From NCBI GenBank assembly GCA_022606425.2, contig JAHDVF020000890.1:1082501-1146500 (forward strand): a stretch of DNA of 64,000 bases. The letters run 5' to 3'. The notes under the pieces were generated by a model, which was not told where the DNA came from, searched no databases, and worked only from the letters and a program-made list of their open reading frames with translations. The DNA comes from Lepidostoma basale. Lineage: Eukaryota > Arthropoda > Insecta > Trichoptera > Lepidostomatidae. How positions within the stretch are numbered: position 1 is the stretch's first letter; each line of letters opens with the position of its first letter. Positions 19,075 to 29,499 of the stretch are shown in pieces. The position numbers and the translations under genes were made by a program.

Positions 19075-19875
19075 CATGTCGCACTTCCGTAACGAGGTGC
19101 GCGCAGCTCTCAATTTTACTCTTTACGAACGCGCCAAAACAAGTATCACTTCTAAAACATATGGGCCCATAAGAAATTCATATGTTGTCCAAAATGTATC
19201 CGTAATGAGGTGCGCGCAGCTCTCAATGTTACCCTTTACGAACGCGCCAAAAGAAGTATCGCTTCAAACACTTCGGGCCCATAAGAAATTCTTATGTTGT
19301 CCAAAATGCTTCCGTAACGAGGTGCGCGCAGCTCTCAATTTTAACCTTTACGAACGCGCCAAAAGAAGTATCACTTCAAAAACATTTGGGTCTCTAAAAA
19401 ATTCTTGAGTTGACCAAAATGTATTCGTAACGAGGTGCGCGCAGTTCTCAATTTTACCCTTAGCGAACGTACCAAAAGAAGTATCACTTCAAAAACATTT
19501 GTGTCCATAATAAATTATTGTGTTGTCCAAAATGTATCCGTAACGAGGTGCGCGCAGTTCTCAATTTTACCCTTAGTGAACGCGCCAAAAGAAGTATTAC
19601 TTCAAAAACATTTGGGTCCATAAGAAATTATTGTGTTGTCCAAAATGTATCCGTAACGAGGTGCGCGCAGTTCTCAATTTTACCCTTAGTGAACGCGCCA
19701 AAAGAAGTATTACTTCAAAAACATTTGGGTCCATAAGAAATTATTGTGTTGTCCAAAATGTATCCGTAACGAGGTGCGCGCAGTTCTCAATTTTACCCTT
19801 AGTGAACGCGCCAAAAGAAGTATTACTTCAAAAACATTTGGGCTTATAATAAATTCTCATGTTGTCCAAAATGGT
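19075..19875 (+). repeat. Tandem array of seven 113-bp units
   Basis: CGTAACGAGGTGCGCGCAG recurs at 19,088, 19,201 (one change), 19,313, 19,426, 19,539, 19,652 and 19,765: period 112-113 bp. The last three units are almost identical, the first ones more diverged. Because 113 is not a multiple of three, the overlapping frames seen in all three phases are artefacts of the repeat. Confidence 0.95.
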
Positions 19876-19879
19876 TATG

Positions 19880-20270
19880 GAACATTCTGAATATCGCCGT
19901 CACTGTCCCTCAAAGACTTCGCCGCGCATTGTCTCAGAGGGAGTGTGGCGTTAATGTGTTACAACCAGCCGCGGGCGCTACGAACCATGTACCTGCACAT
20001 TGTGCGAGTACCGTGTAGGGGCGGTCAATGGGTGACGTCAACCGTTATGGCAATTTCGTAAAATACCGTCCGAGGAGGGCATACTTCGCATTCCGTATAC
20101 CTTGGGAACACTGAAGGATGGGTATAATTTTAGGTCTGCCTTCGAATTGAGTGGAGGAATATTGCATAGTAATATCTAATGCAGATTACACAAATATTTA
20201 TTTACTTATAGTCTACCGCTATCGACACTATATATTCCATGAAAGTTAATATTAACTATAAATATATATA
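19880..20270. other. Unassigned, partly GC-rich sequence
   Basis: Contains 19,960-20,060 with GCCGCGGGCGC and GGGGCGGTCAATGGGTGAC. No gene recognised. Confidence 0.3.
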
Positions 20271-20275
20271 GAAGT

Positions 20276-20440
20276 TATATTATATTTTAGATGGAATGAC
20301 ATATTTCGCCCTTCTAAAGCATTATCAAATGTGTTGATATATTATCATTTGATAACGCTTTAAAAGGGCGAAACATGTCATTCCATCTAAAATAAAATAC
20401 GATGAAATTCCTAGAAGACAAACGTTTTCATTTATATTCA
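20276..20440. repeat. Family-b palindrome
   Basis: Arms ATATTTTAGATGGAATGACAT and its inverse. Facing motifs: minus 20,298-20,328 and plus 20,349-20,379 (TTGATAA core, GAAACATGTC intact on plus; stem II imperfect). Confidence 0.7.
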
Positions 20441-20745
20441 GACACTGAGGACGATAGCAGGCAAGACACTGAGAGATCGCGTGAGGTTCACCAGAATAAG
20501 AGAGATATGCGAGGTTGAGGATATTGTAAGATGGAGCAGACAGCGAAAAAGAGACTGGTATGGTCATGTTCAAAGAATGGACACCACCAGACTCCCCTAT
20601 ATTACACTACATAATTAGCTTCATGGGACTCGTCCTCGTGGAAGACCTCCTAAAAGATGGAAGGACAGCTGGGAGTCTACCTCACAGGAGGAGCAACACT
20701 CTGGAGAACAGACTACATAGGTCTACAACAAGGAAGAAGAAGAAG
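20440..20745 (+). pseudogene. RTE-C 3' end
   Basis: Plus strand: TLRTIAGKTLRDRV, IREICEVEDIVRWSRQ, then TGGTATGGTCATG, GRPPKRWKD-type end and GGAAGAAGAAGAAG tail. TAGGTCTACAACAAGG is the empty hAT target site. Frame broken near the end. Confidence 0.75.
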
Positions 20746-20839
20746 ATGATACATATAAAAAAAACGTATTTTGGTATAGATGAGATTATTTTATTAAAAT
20801 TTAGAAACTAGAACTTCTTCATGTATTGATTTATTTCCT

Positions 20840-21010
20840 TATCAATTGTCAATTGTCGAGAGAGCAGTTTCGCCAACCTATGTTGACATCATCAAATGTT
20901 ACAAACAAGTTGGTTGTTTGTAACACCTGATGATGCCAACATAGGTTGGCGAAACAGCTGTCGCGACAATTGCATAGACATGAATTATTAAATTGTGATA
21001 CGTAATAAAA
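20840..21010. repeat. Family-c palindrome
   Basis: Facing motifs: minus 20,861-20,895 (core TTGATGA, last bases GCTCTC) and plus 20,927-20,962. The loop is AAACAAGTTGGTTGTTT. The right tail CAATTG...TTGTGATACGTAATAAAAC matches the PLE end at 16,060 and 63,390. Confidence 0.75.
20927..20962 (+). ncRNA. Hammerhead-like motif (family c), full consensus
   Basis: CTGATGA, extra T, six-pair stem II GCCAAC/GTTGGC with loop ATAG, GAAA, palindromic stem III CAGCTG, GTC. All core bases are canonical. Stem I is weak (CAC/GCG with a mismatch). Confidence 0.6.
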
Positions 21011-21079
21011 CATTGTTTCAAAATTGAAGCAATTAATAATATTGAAGTATCACAGTATTTCAGCTAAATATATCATATC

Positions 21080-21380
21080 AGCTTCGCATATCATGGACCG
21101 AGATGGTAATGAACTTAGAGGTCTTAATAAAGAGTAAGAACCATGCCAATATGGATTTTTTTGTGAATGTGAAGGTTCGGAAGTTGTCGTATTTGAGGTA
21201 TCTGTTGCGCGGAGAGAAATACCGCCTTCCCCAAAAGATCCTGACGGGCAAAATAGATAGTCGCCGAGGGGTCGTCAGGAGGCAAACGTGGAGGAACGGA
21301 TAGTGCAGGAAAAGGAAGCTTTCGATACAGTGATCGTCAACGGGGGACCTGACACGGTACACAAAGAAGAGATAAAACAT
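21080..21380 (+). pseudogene. LINE reverse-transcriptase C-terminal fragment
   Basis: RISWTEMVMNLEVL, then VKVRKLSYLRYLLRGEKYRL, PQKILTGKIDSRRGVV: the post-thumb region of an insect non-LTR element. No catalytic core. Confidence 0.65.
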
Positions 21381-21419
21381 ATTTCCACCAGTTTGAAAAT
21401 ATATTTGACATACAGACGT

Positions 21420-22015
21420 ATACTATAATGAAAGTGTTATGAACAAAATAATGAAAGAGTCATTAAGATGATTGGGACACAAGAAAATAATAATGATAAT
21501 TATGATAATACGAATGAAAACGCCTGTTTTTTTATGTGAATGTCATGTTTCGCCTGTCTAAGGCATTATCAAATGATATAAATATATGATAATGCCTTAG
21601 ACAACGCGAAACGTGTCATTTAAATAAAATATAATATAATGAAACTTCTAGAAAACAGACGTTTTCATTCGTATTAATTATAATAAAACTTCTAGGAAAC
21701 AGACGTATTCATTTGTATTAATTATTTAATAGAGAGTTTTACACCATTATTCAAGAAACAATAAATAATTTTTAAGAAAGTATATGTAAACAATGCAAAC
21801 GGAATAAGAAATAAGGAAAGACCGAGAAAAACGTGGTACGAAGAAATCAATTACATATTAAATCGGAGAAATAACATATATATGCGTGCATGACACAATT
21901 TTTGAACGTTGAGGAATCGAGAGAAGTGACAGGAAAGAACGGTGTGGCGTTCCATTCTTCTTGCCTACCTCTTTGGAGAGACGGTGAGATGGTTAGTTAG
22001 TAAGTTAGTATAATA
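21420..22015 (+). pseudogene. LINE-T 3' end split by a palindrome
   Basis: 21,422-21,480 (ESVMNKIMKESLRWLGH-like, frameshifted) resumes at 21,769 (KKVYVNNANGI, RKTWYEEI) and ends GGTTAGTTAGTAAGTTAG. The family-b palindrome lies between. Confidence 0.7.
21490..21768. repeat. Family-b palindrome nested in LINE-T
   Basis: Facing motifs minus 21,542-21,572 (triplet GAC instead of GTC) and plus 21,586-21,617 (core ATGATAA, GAAACGTGTC). The right side carries a second copy of ACTTCTAGRAAACAGACG and the b tail ending AACAATAAATAA. Confidence 0.7.
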
Positions 22016-22099
22016 CCGTATTAAAACGCATACGAGTACAATAACTATAAAAGAAATATGGTCTATAACTAATTAATTATTTATTAAATAATGATGTAA

Positions 22100-22205
22100 A
22101 TTTCCAAATTAGGTATTGAATATTGAGGAAAGTGAACGTTTTCTGGAAATTTTATTCTTTTATACGAGGTGACTGTTTCACTTTGCAGTGGCTTTATCAA
22201 CATGG
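22100..22205 (-). repeat. Single-arm PLE-like tail with motif i
   Basis: ACGTTTTCTGGAAATTTTAT resembles the b arm. The motif at 22,171-22,200 on minus reads TTGATAA, extra A, CACT/AGTG, GAAAC, AGTC. Stem II has lost bases next to GAAA. Confidence 0.4.
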
Positions 22206-22617
22206 GGGAAGTATTAGTATTAGTTTATGTACTATATTATTTATGCTCTAAATTGCCGTATTGAGGCATTGTTTACTAATAAAACTTATTTTCTGTCTAT
22301 CAACATCAGCAACGCAAATAAAACTGTTCACAAAAGTAATACACATGTGGAACAAATAAAAAAATAAAAACACAAAGAAAATAAAACAAGAAATTTTAAT
22401 AAGAGAAGAATTAATTAAGAAAGAGTACGAAAGATGACAGAGACAAAGTTTGGAATGTGCAAGGTGCCTTTATGAATGAGGATGTAGGGATCAAATTTTT
22501 GCACTTTGTATTTTGACAGAGAAGATTCTGGCCAAAAACCGAGTATCCTACTTTCCGACAACGACCTTAAACCGAGTCCTAGTGACTAGTATGTGTGAGG
22601 TATGCAAGCGAAATGAT

Positions 22618-22750
22618 CAAATCAAATCAAATCAGTTTATTTTCTCAAAAGACATTACAAACATTTTTTATATTATAGTTTAAGGCATCTATTGAGAACA
22701 GGTAAAACATAATAAATATATAATACCAGGAACGCATGAGAGAATCTGAT
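22618..22750 (-). mobile_element. LINE-E1 3' end
   Basis: Ends AAATCAAATCAAATCAG (reverse), then GTTTAAGGCATCTATTGAG and AATACCAGGAACGCATGAGA, the 3' untranslated region of the Jockey-type element at 44,330-45,105. Confidence 0.7.
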
Positions 22751-22754
22751 AATT

Positions 22755-23250
22755 AATGTGAATAAGTCTAAGGTAGTGATTTTTTAAGAAGATAGTCTGT
22801 AACATATAATGTTGATTAACTAAAATTTGTTTTATTAACAATACATTTCATAAGGTGACGAATCAAGTTTCCAGTGTGGTCACTTATGTGGATGTAATAA
22901 TAATGTCGACCGTTGTCAATGGCTTATAAAAAAAAGAAAGGCATGAAAGCAGAAAAACAATTCGCCCTGTGACAGCCGCAATAACGCTCTCCCGTCTGCG
23001 GGTGATTTGTCGACGTTTTTTGAGCCGGACAGATATATTCGCGTGTCGCCGACCTGACCGCGACCCCGCCATTGGCGACACGCGCAATCATCGCGATGAA
23101 ATGATGAATTTAAAAACATCTTTAGGCAATTAACGAATGCATGTTAAATCACAATTGGATTAATTTTTACTATTCTAGGAAAAGAAGATCATTAAAATGC
23201 CTCCCTAGAACGGGTTACCCCATTTGGGAGGTACGAGTATTAAAACCATG
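22755..23250. other. Unassigned sequence with a GC-rich block
   Basis: 22,960-23,100 is markedly GC-rich (CCGACCTGACCGCGACCCCG). Overlapping minus-strand frames of 67 codons exist, without motifs. Possibly a conserved non-coding block. Confidence 0.3.
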
Positions 23251-23254
23251 TACT

Positions 23255-23330
23255 TGGTAAATGTCTTAAACTATAAAAAATGTTTGTAATATCTTTTGAG
23301 AAAATTAACTGATTTGATAAAAAAAATAAA
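23255..23330 (+). mobile_element. LINE-E1 3'-terminal fragment
   Basis: TCTTAAACTATAAAAAATGT, TTTTGAGAAAATTAACTGA then TTTGAT: only the last part of the LINE-E1 3' end. Confidence 0.6.
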
Positions 23331-23465
23331 CAAAAAAAAAAGGGTCGAAATCTGGTATTTTGGAGCTAGAGCTAACCGTCCTGCCTTTAAGACTACCAAA
23401 GATACATGAGAAGGAAGTTTTGGGAATTTCTTTTGAAAGAGGAAGCAACTGAAAAGTATTGGTGG

Positions 23466-23640
23466 TGGTCTAGGGGATAGAACGCTTGGTTTCTGATCTA
23501 GGGGACATGGGTTCGAGCCTGGACACGACCAGATTCCTTCTTCATAATAATGAGCTATTTTCTGCTCACATTGAAGATTGTAAAATGAATTCTAATATCA
23601 TTGATATAAATCCTTGGTGTAGTTTTTTTTTTTTTAATTA
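23466..23640 (+). mobile_element. SINE-B
   Basis: TGGTCTAGGGGATAGAACGC, GGGTTCGAGCC (B box), GACACGACCAGA. Ends in a T-rich tail. Confidence 0.75.
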
Positions 23641-23689
23641 TGTTTTGACTACATCTGTGATGGGGTACTTTATTTTGCCCATTTTTTAA

Positions 23690-24015
23690 GCGCCCTTGAG
23701 GTGAGTTATTCACTAAAATGACGCTATACATATTAGCCTAATTATTATTATCCGGTACTGCGTTGATGAACGCATGATCTGCGAAATTTGAAACTTGAGT
23801 TCTGCAGAACAGGGAGTATATTAACTCCTTGTCTGTGGGAAGTGTATAACATAAATACCTCTTTCGAGGGCTCTGCGCAAAATTTTTGAAGTTTATTTTT
23901 ACACAATTTTAGTGACATACTCGTATATATAACGCATTTTAAAGAATACACAAAATTAAATGTTAAGATTAATTAAAACAAAAAGAAATTGATACAAAAT
24001 TTATTTATTATTATG
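23690..24015. other. L2-like tail fragment and unassigned sequence
   Basis: 23,690-23,755 (GCGCCCTTGAGGTGAG, ATTATTATT) is a tail of the L2-like LINE. The rest has no recognised feature. Confidence 0.4.
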
Positions 24016-24019
24016 TATT

Positions 24020-24122
24020 TAGTGTGCTTCCACTTCTGTTTATGTTCGACCGATTCGACCAGAAGATGGCAGCAAGGTGCCGAAACCGGTCGAACATAAA
24101 CACAAGTGGAAGCACACTTAAT
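24020..24122. repeat. Family-e palindrome
   Basis: Arms AGTGTGCTTCCAC / GTGGAAGCACACT with GTTCGACCG in both. The plus motif at 24,060-24,091 reads CAGAAGA (position 4 T to A), extra T, GGCA/TGCC, GAAA, CCGG, TC. The left motif is deleted. Confidence 0.65.
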
Positions 24123-24129
24123 ATATAAT

Positions 24130-24880
24130 AATAAAGAAATTTTATATCAAAAATATTTTTTGATTTCATTATTTAAAATGAACTTCTACCAAGAAATTAC
24201 AATTAAAAACATTAATTGTTTAAAGGAATGATTTTAATTTTAAGCTACACGTGTTAATAAACGCGCAAATTTACCCGCAGAAAAATGTTAATACGAACGT
24301 TTTACGTTGAAAATACAAATTTGAATCTGCGATAACTCAGTTTATAAACGTAACGTAAAATCAATAAAAATTATACAATATTTTAACTGCCTTCGAGAGA
24401 TTTTAAGCTTATTGAAAGTCCAACGTAGCTTAATGCAGGAGAAAGTTTCCTCGAACAGAACGATAGGGGTGGCTTCATTTAACTAATTAAAAACCTTAAA
24501 GTTGAATCGCCATGAATGTTCAGAGCGGAGGAGTAAACACACGTGCTGCCGGAATGGCTGTTAAGTGAGATTGGTTTCGGAAGAGAACAATCTAATGAAA
24601 ACAGTTTATAAAATAGTATTAAGTGTACAAGGTGTTCCGAAATAATTATACTTCCTGATATATTTTAAAGTATACATAAAATTAAATGTTACGATTGTAT
24701 TTTAATTCGAAGCTACACGTGTTAATAAACGCACGGATCTTAAGCAGGACATAAAAAAAATTGAACAATATTTTCAAAATTAATTTAAGGCGAAGCGGGA
24801 AACTGGTAGAATAATGATGAAAGGATTTTATATATTATTTTCAAAATAAACCGACTACAAAAAGGAAGATTTTGGATTTT
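24130..24880. other. Sequence without a recognised gene
   Basis: AT-rich. A duplicated word (AAGCTACACGTGTTAATAAA at about 24,242 and 24,710) shows an old repeat. 24,440-24,590 is more complex. Confidence 0.35.
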
Positions 24881-24884
24881 TTAA

Positions 24885-25065
24885 AGACTAACACCAAGGA
24901 TTGAAATCAATGTTTATTATTATAGAATTAATTTTACAATCTCTAATATAAGCAGAAAAAAGCTAATTATTATGAAGAAAGAATCGGGTCGTGTCTAGGC
25001 TTAAACCTTAGTCCCCTGGATCAGGAGCGAAGCGTTCTGTCCCCTGACCACCGCTTGATTTAATA
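24885..25065 (-). mobile_element. SINE-B, minus strand
   Basis: Reverse of AATGAGCTATTTTCTGCTCA-like body and GACACGACCCGA; head at 25,060 (reverse of GGTGGTCAGGGGACAGAACG). Confidence 0.7.
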
Positions 25066-25089
25066 ACTTAAACTTTATTATTTTTTGTT

Positions 25090-25220
25090 TCGTGAACAAT
25101 GATGTAAAACTCCATATTAAATTATTAATACGAATGAAACCGTCATTTTCCCAGAATTTTTATTATATTTTATGGGAATGACATGTTTCGCCCTTCTAAA
25201 GCATTATCAAATTTGATAAA
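25090..25220 (-). repeat. Half of a family-b palindrome
   Basis: Outer tail GATGTAAAACTCCATATTAA, arm to the motif at 25,180-25,210 (minus; TTGATAA, GAAACATGTC). The inverse arm is missing beyond a short TTTGATAAA. Confidence 0.65.
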
Positions 25221-25224
25221 TCGT

Positions 25225-26205
25225 TAGTTCTCTGGTCGGTTGAGAATTCTGCTATGTAGGTTCTTTTGTAGAATAACGAATCAAATTTTTGATGCTTTCA
25301 CGAAAAGCCACGAGTCGCCCTTATCTGCCATTCCTGCCGGGATTATTTGTCACAGCATCTCGGCAACACGAGTGCGGCTGTCTCGCCCCGATGGATGTTT
25401 TTTGTGTCTCCAGCACGCGACCTTTTCAGGTATTTGGGAATACTCACGTTCCCCGCCACGATAAATACCAAAGCAATCACAATTATATCATAATTTAAAA
25501 AAAAGTATCAACCAAAAATGTTACTTGCGATTTATAAGAAAATGTTCTACTGAAGATACATAAATATTTAAAGATGTTTAAACTAAAAACCGAGAATAAT
25601 TACTTAACCTTGAGTCAGCGACCAAGGAGCAAGGAATGCATTCTGTTAAATGTCTGGACCAGAAATATCATTAAATATCAAAAATATACAGAAATATCGT
25701 TAAATATCCGTCTTGAATTATATATATTTTATTTTTATTATTGAGGGTAACAAACAGCAATTACAGTATATGAATATAAACACACAGAGACAACAAAACA
25801 AGGCCAATTACATGCTACCACAAATATTATGTAACAACTGACATAAGGTTAAATATATAAGAAGAATAAAAACACTTTGATAAGTTAAAGAGAAAACTAG
25901 TAGTATTAATAATAATGAATAATTAAAGATGAAATATAATTTCAAAATGTAAAAAAAAAAGAAAAAGACAAGAAAAGAAAAAGTAGAGTAACTAGTTTCA
26001 TTCGCCCCGAAGGGTTGCTCCAACTATTTTTTTAAAAATCACTTTCATTAAGATGGAATACATCGATGTTATTAAAGCATGTACAATAATATGAGTATTT
26101 AATATTTTTAAACGTTTTCCACAAGTTTTTCACAATTTTAACAATCGGTATTGTTTGTGTCGTATTAAGCATGTTACTGTTAGAATTTAAAACACTGTTA
26201 TAATA
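25225..26205. other. Sequence without a recognised gene
   Basis: 25,300-25,460 is GC-richer and could hold regulatory sequence. A minus-strand frame with a hydrophobic run (VIALVFIVAG) just before GTGAGT lacks a start and an acceptor, so no exon is called. The remainder is AT-rich. Confidence 0.35.
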
Positions 26206-26238
26206 TCACAACTTCTTTTTATTCACTGAGAATGTCGC

Positions 26239-26274
26239 GACAGTTGTTTCGCCAACCGATGTTGGCATCATCAG
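26239..26274 (-). ncRNA. Hammerhead-like motif (family c), full consensus
   Basis: CTGATGA, extra T, GCCAAC/GTTGGC with loop ATCG, GAAA, CAACTG, GTC. Stem III has lost its palindrome (CAACTG). Confidence 0.55.
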
Positions 26275-26313
26275 GTGTTACAATAAACTTTTTTTGACAG
26301 TTTATTGTAACAC

Positions 26314-26349
26314 CTGATGATGCCAACATCGGTTGGCGAAACAGCTGTC
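26314..26349 (+). ncRNA. Hammerhead-like motif (family c), full consensus
   Basis: As its partner but with the palindromic stem III CAGCTG. Together they form one long hairpin if transcribed through, which would compete with ribozyme folding. Confidence 0.6.
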
Positions 26350-26374
26350 GCGACACTCTCAGTGAATAAAAAGA

Positions 26375-26640
26375 AATTGAAGAAAGTATACGTTCATGAT
26401 GTAAATGGAGTACGGAGTCGAAGCAGACCGAGGAAAACATGGCATGACCAAATCAATCAAATTTTAAAGGTTGGTCATGTTAGAAGTCGGAGGAATCGAC
26501 GTGCGTGTATGACTCGTTGTATGAATATGGAGGAAGCTAGAGAGGTTTGTCAGGATATAGTAGTGTGGCGGTCCATTCTCTATGCCTATCCCTGCGGGGA
26601 AACGGCGTGATGGTTTGTTGTTGTTGATATTATAACAATG
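26375..26640 (+). pseudogene. LINE-T 3' end, TTG-tail subtype
   Basis: Open through KKVYVHDVNGVRSRSRPRKT, GHVRSRRNRRACMTRCMNME to AYPCGETA-stop. The tail is GGTTTGTTGTTGTTG rather than TTAG repeats, as at 59,105-59,622. Confidence 0.75.
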
Positions 26641-26644
26641 TTTT

Positions 26645-27035
26645 AAATTTTAACATTAATAAGAAGTCTACACTGCCCCTTGGTGGGTGTGTTCTGATCT
26701 ACTTTTCTGTTTATAATGTGCCTTTTATATGTAGTTTTTTTTTAAAATTCATTTCTGCTCTTTCTAAAACCTGTCCTCCATCCATCCCATTCCAATTTAT
26801 TCATTCTTACTTAACATCTTCCCGCCTCCCTCATACACTATCTTCTTCCTGTTTTAAAATTTAGTTTGTTATATATTTGTCCTATTGTGTAATGTGAATT
26901 AATGTGTGTTTTATATAATTTTCATGTGTTTTTTTTTTTTACTAATTTAAGGTGTGCTTTATATAATATTTACTTCTGATTTTATTTCATAATAAAGAGA
27001 TGTGAGGCCGCGCGGGAGATATATAAGGTTAAAAG
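26645..27035. other. Sequence without a recognised gene
   Basis: T-rich; nothing recognised. Confidence 0.35.
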
Positions 27036-27039
27036 AATA

Positions 27040-27195
27040 GATTAAATGTGGTCTGTCACCCTTTTGATTGATGACAAGAAAAGGCATAATTAAATTAACG
27101 TAAGTCCGGGATGGACAAGGAACAGGCCTAGATAGTGCAGCGAGACTGACGAAAGGGCGTCGCTGCGTCCTATAACAGTCTCGGGTGGTGGTGGG
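27040..27195 (+). repeat. Dispersed repeat U, copy 2
   Basis: AGATTAAATGTGGTCTG, ACAGGCCTAGATAGTG, GACTGACGAAAGGGC, GCTGCGTCCTATAACAG. See copies at 17,390 and 33,600. Confidence 0.6.
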
Positions 27196-27565
27196 ATTAT
27201 ATATATTAATAAGGGGGAGTAAGGGGGATCCTATCGACTCGTCGAGCGGTGCATGGCCATCATCGTGGTTATGGCCATGCTACGCTGGAGGATTGATCTG
27301 ATCCCAAGTACCTATTCCATACCTCCTCGACTTTGGTCTCCCCTGGAAACTATGCGAAATGTTAGAGATCGAGTGTGAATAACCTCGGTGGATAATATTG
27401 ATGCATAGGCTAACGTGGAAGGACACCTCGCCAACCCGTCTAGCAAGCGTGGCGTTGTAATGCCAACCACCCCCCGTATGACATTTCATACATGGAGAAG
27501 TATGGGGGAGGCCTATTTCCAGCAGTGGACGACAACGGCTGTTAAAGAAGAAGAAGAAAGAATGT
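27196..27565 (+). mobile_element. LINE 3'-end fragment
   Basis: The end encodes MGEAYFQQWTTTA and contains CCAGCAGTGGACGAC followed by AAAGAAGAAGAAGAAAG, a signature of lepidopteran RTE-type 3' ends. The upstream 250 bp is likely the same element but too diverged to read. Confidence 0.5.
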
Positions 27566-27569
27566 TGAA

Positions 27570-27900
27570 GTATCATAGTGGTTCGGCCAAAACAATGGAA
27601 ATTTATTGTGTTGATGTAGACAACGAAATTACGGCATTTTTAAATACAGAAATAATGGGTTAAGTGGCTTTTAGGGTCCCTCGCATCCCGCTGATGGGTG
27701 TTGGTACCGGATAATTTTTATGTTGGCTACATGTTTATTTTATGTCCCGAGGATAAGATGGCAGCGCTGGCGCTGCTCCTGTCCGCTAATCTCGCGCGGC
27801 ATTCTGGGGCCGCATGAATACGCCTCGCCAACGCCGTTGACGGAGCTTTCGCGCATTTCAAGACCGCCTTGTGCATTCGCGAACTTTGAATTTAGAATGA
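27570..27900. other. Unassigned, GC-rich in part
   Basis: 27,755-27,880 is GC-rich (GGCAGCGCTGGCGCTGC). No exon boundaries convincing. Confidence 0.3.
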
Positions 27901-27902
27901 AT

Positions 27903-28375
27903 TTTAATAATAATAATAATAAATTGGATAATTTATAGAGCGCCATTTTTATGAATTACTCATCTCAAGGGCGCTGTAGAAAATGCTCCGCTTTATGAAC
28001 TAGTTAAAAATAAACATATTTAGAATGCGAGCTGCACCCAACTCATTCGATCAACCCTTCTTACCAGGAAAGGATAATTTGGAAAGGTGCGTTTTGAGTC
28101 GCGATCTAAACTCTGACTGATTCTCAATACACTTAAGGTCTGCTGGAAGATTGTTCCAGGCTGAAGGGCCGGCTACCGCGAAGGCTCGGTCGCCAAAGTT
28201 TGTGCTAGGACAGCGTTTTGGCACAGTCAATCTACCGAACGTAGAAGTCTTAGCTGATCGCAATGTAGACTGTCTGGCATTCAGGTTCTCGTTGATGCAG
28301 AGTTCAGGTATATTAGCTGGTGCCATACCATGCAACGCTTTGAAGACCTTAATAAAAATTGAACGCATATTTTTT
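27903..28375 (-). pseudogene. L2/CR1-like LINE C-terminus
   Basis: Minus strand, open for 105 codons: IKVFKALHGMAPANIPEL, ..RQSTLRSAK, ..PKRCPSTNFGDRAFAVAGPS, AWNNLPADLK, SRLKTHLSKLSF. This is the C-terminal region after the reverse transcriptase of L2/CR1-type elements. The 3' tail is a run of (TTA)n at 27,905-27,925. The catalytic part is missing. Confidence 0.8.
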
Positions 28376-28499
28376 TACTATTAGTTTCAAGCCAATAAAT
28401 AATAGTTATCGGTTGTAACAAAAAAGAATGTTGAAAAGAGTGTTGTTATTCAAAAAATGTATGTAAGTGAAAAATAATAAAACATGTTAATGCAAGTTA

Positions 28500-28785
28500 A
28501 TACAAGTCTATGAAGCCTGCGTTCTGCCAGTTGGTACTTATGGTCTTGAAACTGTTACATTGTCCAAACAAAGTGCCGAGAAACTACGAGTGGCCCAAAG
28601 AGCCACGGAAAGAGCCATGTTAGGAATAAGCCTAAGAGACAGAGTCAGAATCGATACGGTGAGAGAAAAAATAAAGGTCACAGACATCATCCACCGGGTG
28701 GCAACTCTAAAATGGCAACGGGCAGGTCACGTAGTCAGAAGCCCAAATGAAAAGTGGACATGAAGACTGCTGACTTGGAGACCTA
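28500..28785 (+). pseudogene. RTE-B fragment, truncated at its 3' side
   Basis: VYEACVLPVGTYGLETVT, SKQSAEKLRVAQRATERAML, ISLRDRVRIDTVRE, then stop after KW. Cut off by SINE-A sequence at 28,786. Confidence 0.75.
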
Positions 28786-28911
28786 ACAAAAAAATGGCGA
28801 TAGATTAGCTATCTATCACATGTCACGAGAATCACAATGATAGCCCTAATACCCTTTACGTCGTTATAGCTCATGCTGTAAAGGTCGATTCAACAAAATA
28901 ATAATAATAAT
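28786..28911 (+). mobile_element. SINE-A, 5'-truncated
   Basis: Starts within AAAATGGCGATAGATTAGC and keeps the LINE-E2-like tail (CCCTTTACGTCGTTATAGC, AGGTCGATTCAAC) and AATAATAATAATAA. Confidence 0.75.
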
Positions 28912-28981
28912 AATATACAAAGTGTTGCAATTGTTGGTCGAAGTCGTCGTTGGAACTTCAAAATAAATCTTTATAACATCT

Positions 28982-29495
28982 GTCAATGGTGTTCTTCTAC
29001 CGACCCTTATGTATGGAAGCGAAGCATGGAACTGGCAAAGGAAGGATGAAAGTAGAATAAATGCAGTAAAAAATGAGATCTCTTAGACGAATGTGTGGAT
29101 ACTCTGTGTATGATAGAGTGTCGAATGAAAATATAAAAAGTGAATGCGGTGCGAATGATGGTGTTATGAACAAAATAATAAAAGGATTATTTATTTTTAA
29201 TTATGATGGTTTGGACATATGAAAAAAATGTATGAAAAAATAATGGTAAAAAAATTGTATGTTAACGATGTAAATGGAACCAGAAATAGAGGAAGACCGA
29301 GGAAAACGTGGCACGATCAAATAAATCAAATATTGAATGTCGGCCATGTGAGGAGTCAGATAAATCGACGCGCGTGCATGACTCGATATATGAATGTTGA
29401 GGAAGCGAGAAATGTCAGGAAAGAAGTGTGGTAGCCCATTGTTTCTGCCTACCCCTTTGGGGAGACGGCGTGATGGTTACGTAGTTAGTTAGTTT
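28982..29495 (+). pseudogene. LINE-T 3' end
   Basis: NGVLLPTLMYGSEAWNWQRK, then a frameshift, MRSLRRMCGYSVYDRVSN, KKLYVNDVNGTRNRGRPRKT, RACMTRYMNVEEARN. Ends GGCGTGATGGTTACGTAGTT. Confidence 0.8.
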
Positions 29496-29499
29496 TACA

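Larger units (their letters stand above)
26211..26375. repeat. Family-c palindrome, almost perfect
   Basis: Arms of about 75 bp from TTTTTATTCACTGAGA to its inverse. Facing motifs at 26,239-26,274 (minus) and 26,314-26,349 (plus), both with canonical CTGATGA, GAAA and GTC. The right arm runs straight into LINE-T sequence at 26,375. Confidence 0.88.

Noticed and set aside
19037..19849. Overlapping plus-strand frames of 62-123 codons with similar protein sequence
   Set aside because: They are one 113-bp tandem repeat read in shifting frames; the period is not a multiple of three, so no single protein is encoded.
25290..25500. Minus-strand frame with a hydrophobic run followed by GTGAGT
   Set aside because: It resembles a signal-peptide exon but has no start codon, no acceptor and a stop just upstream.
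27715..27900. Promoter and short exon in the GC-rich block (MAALALLLSANLARHSGAA-stop)
   Set aside because: The frame ends after 19 codons and no donor site follows in frame.
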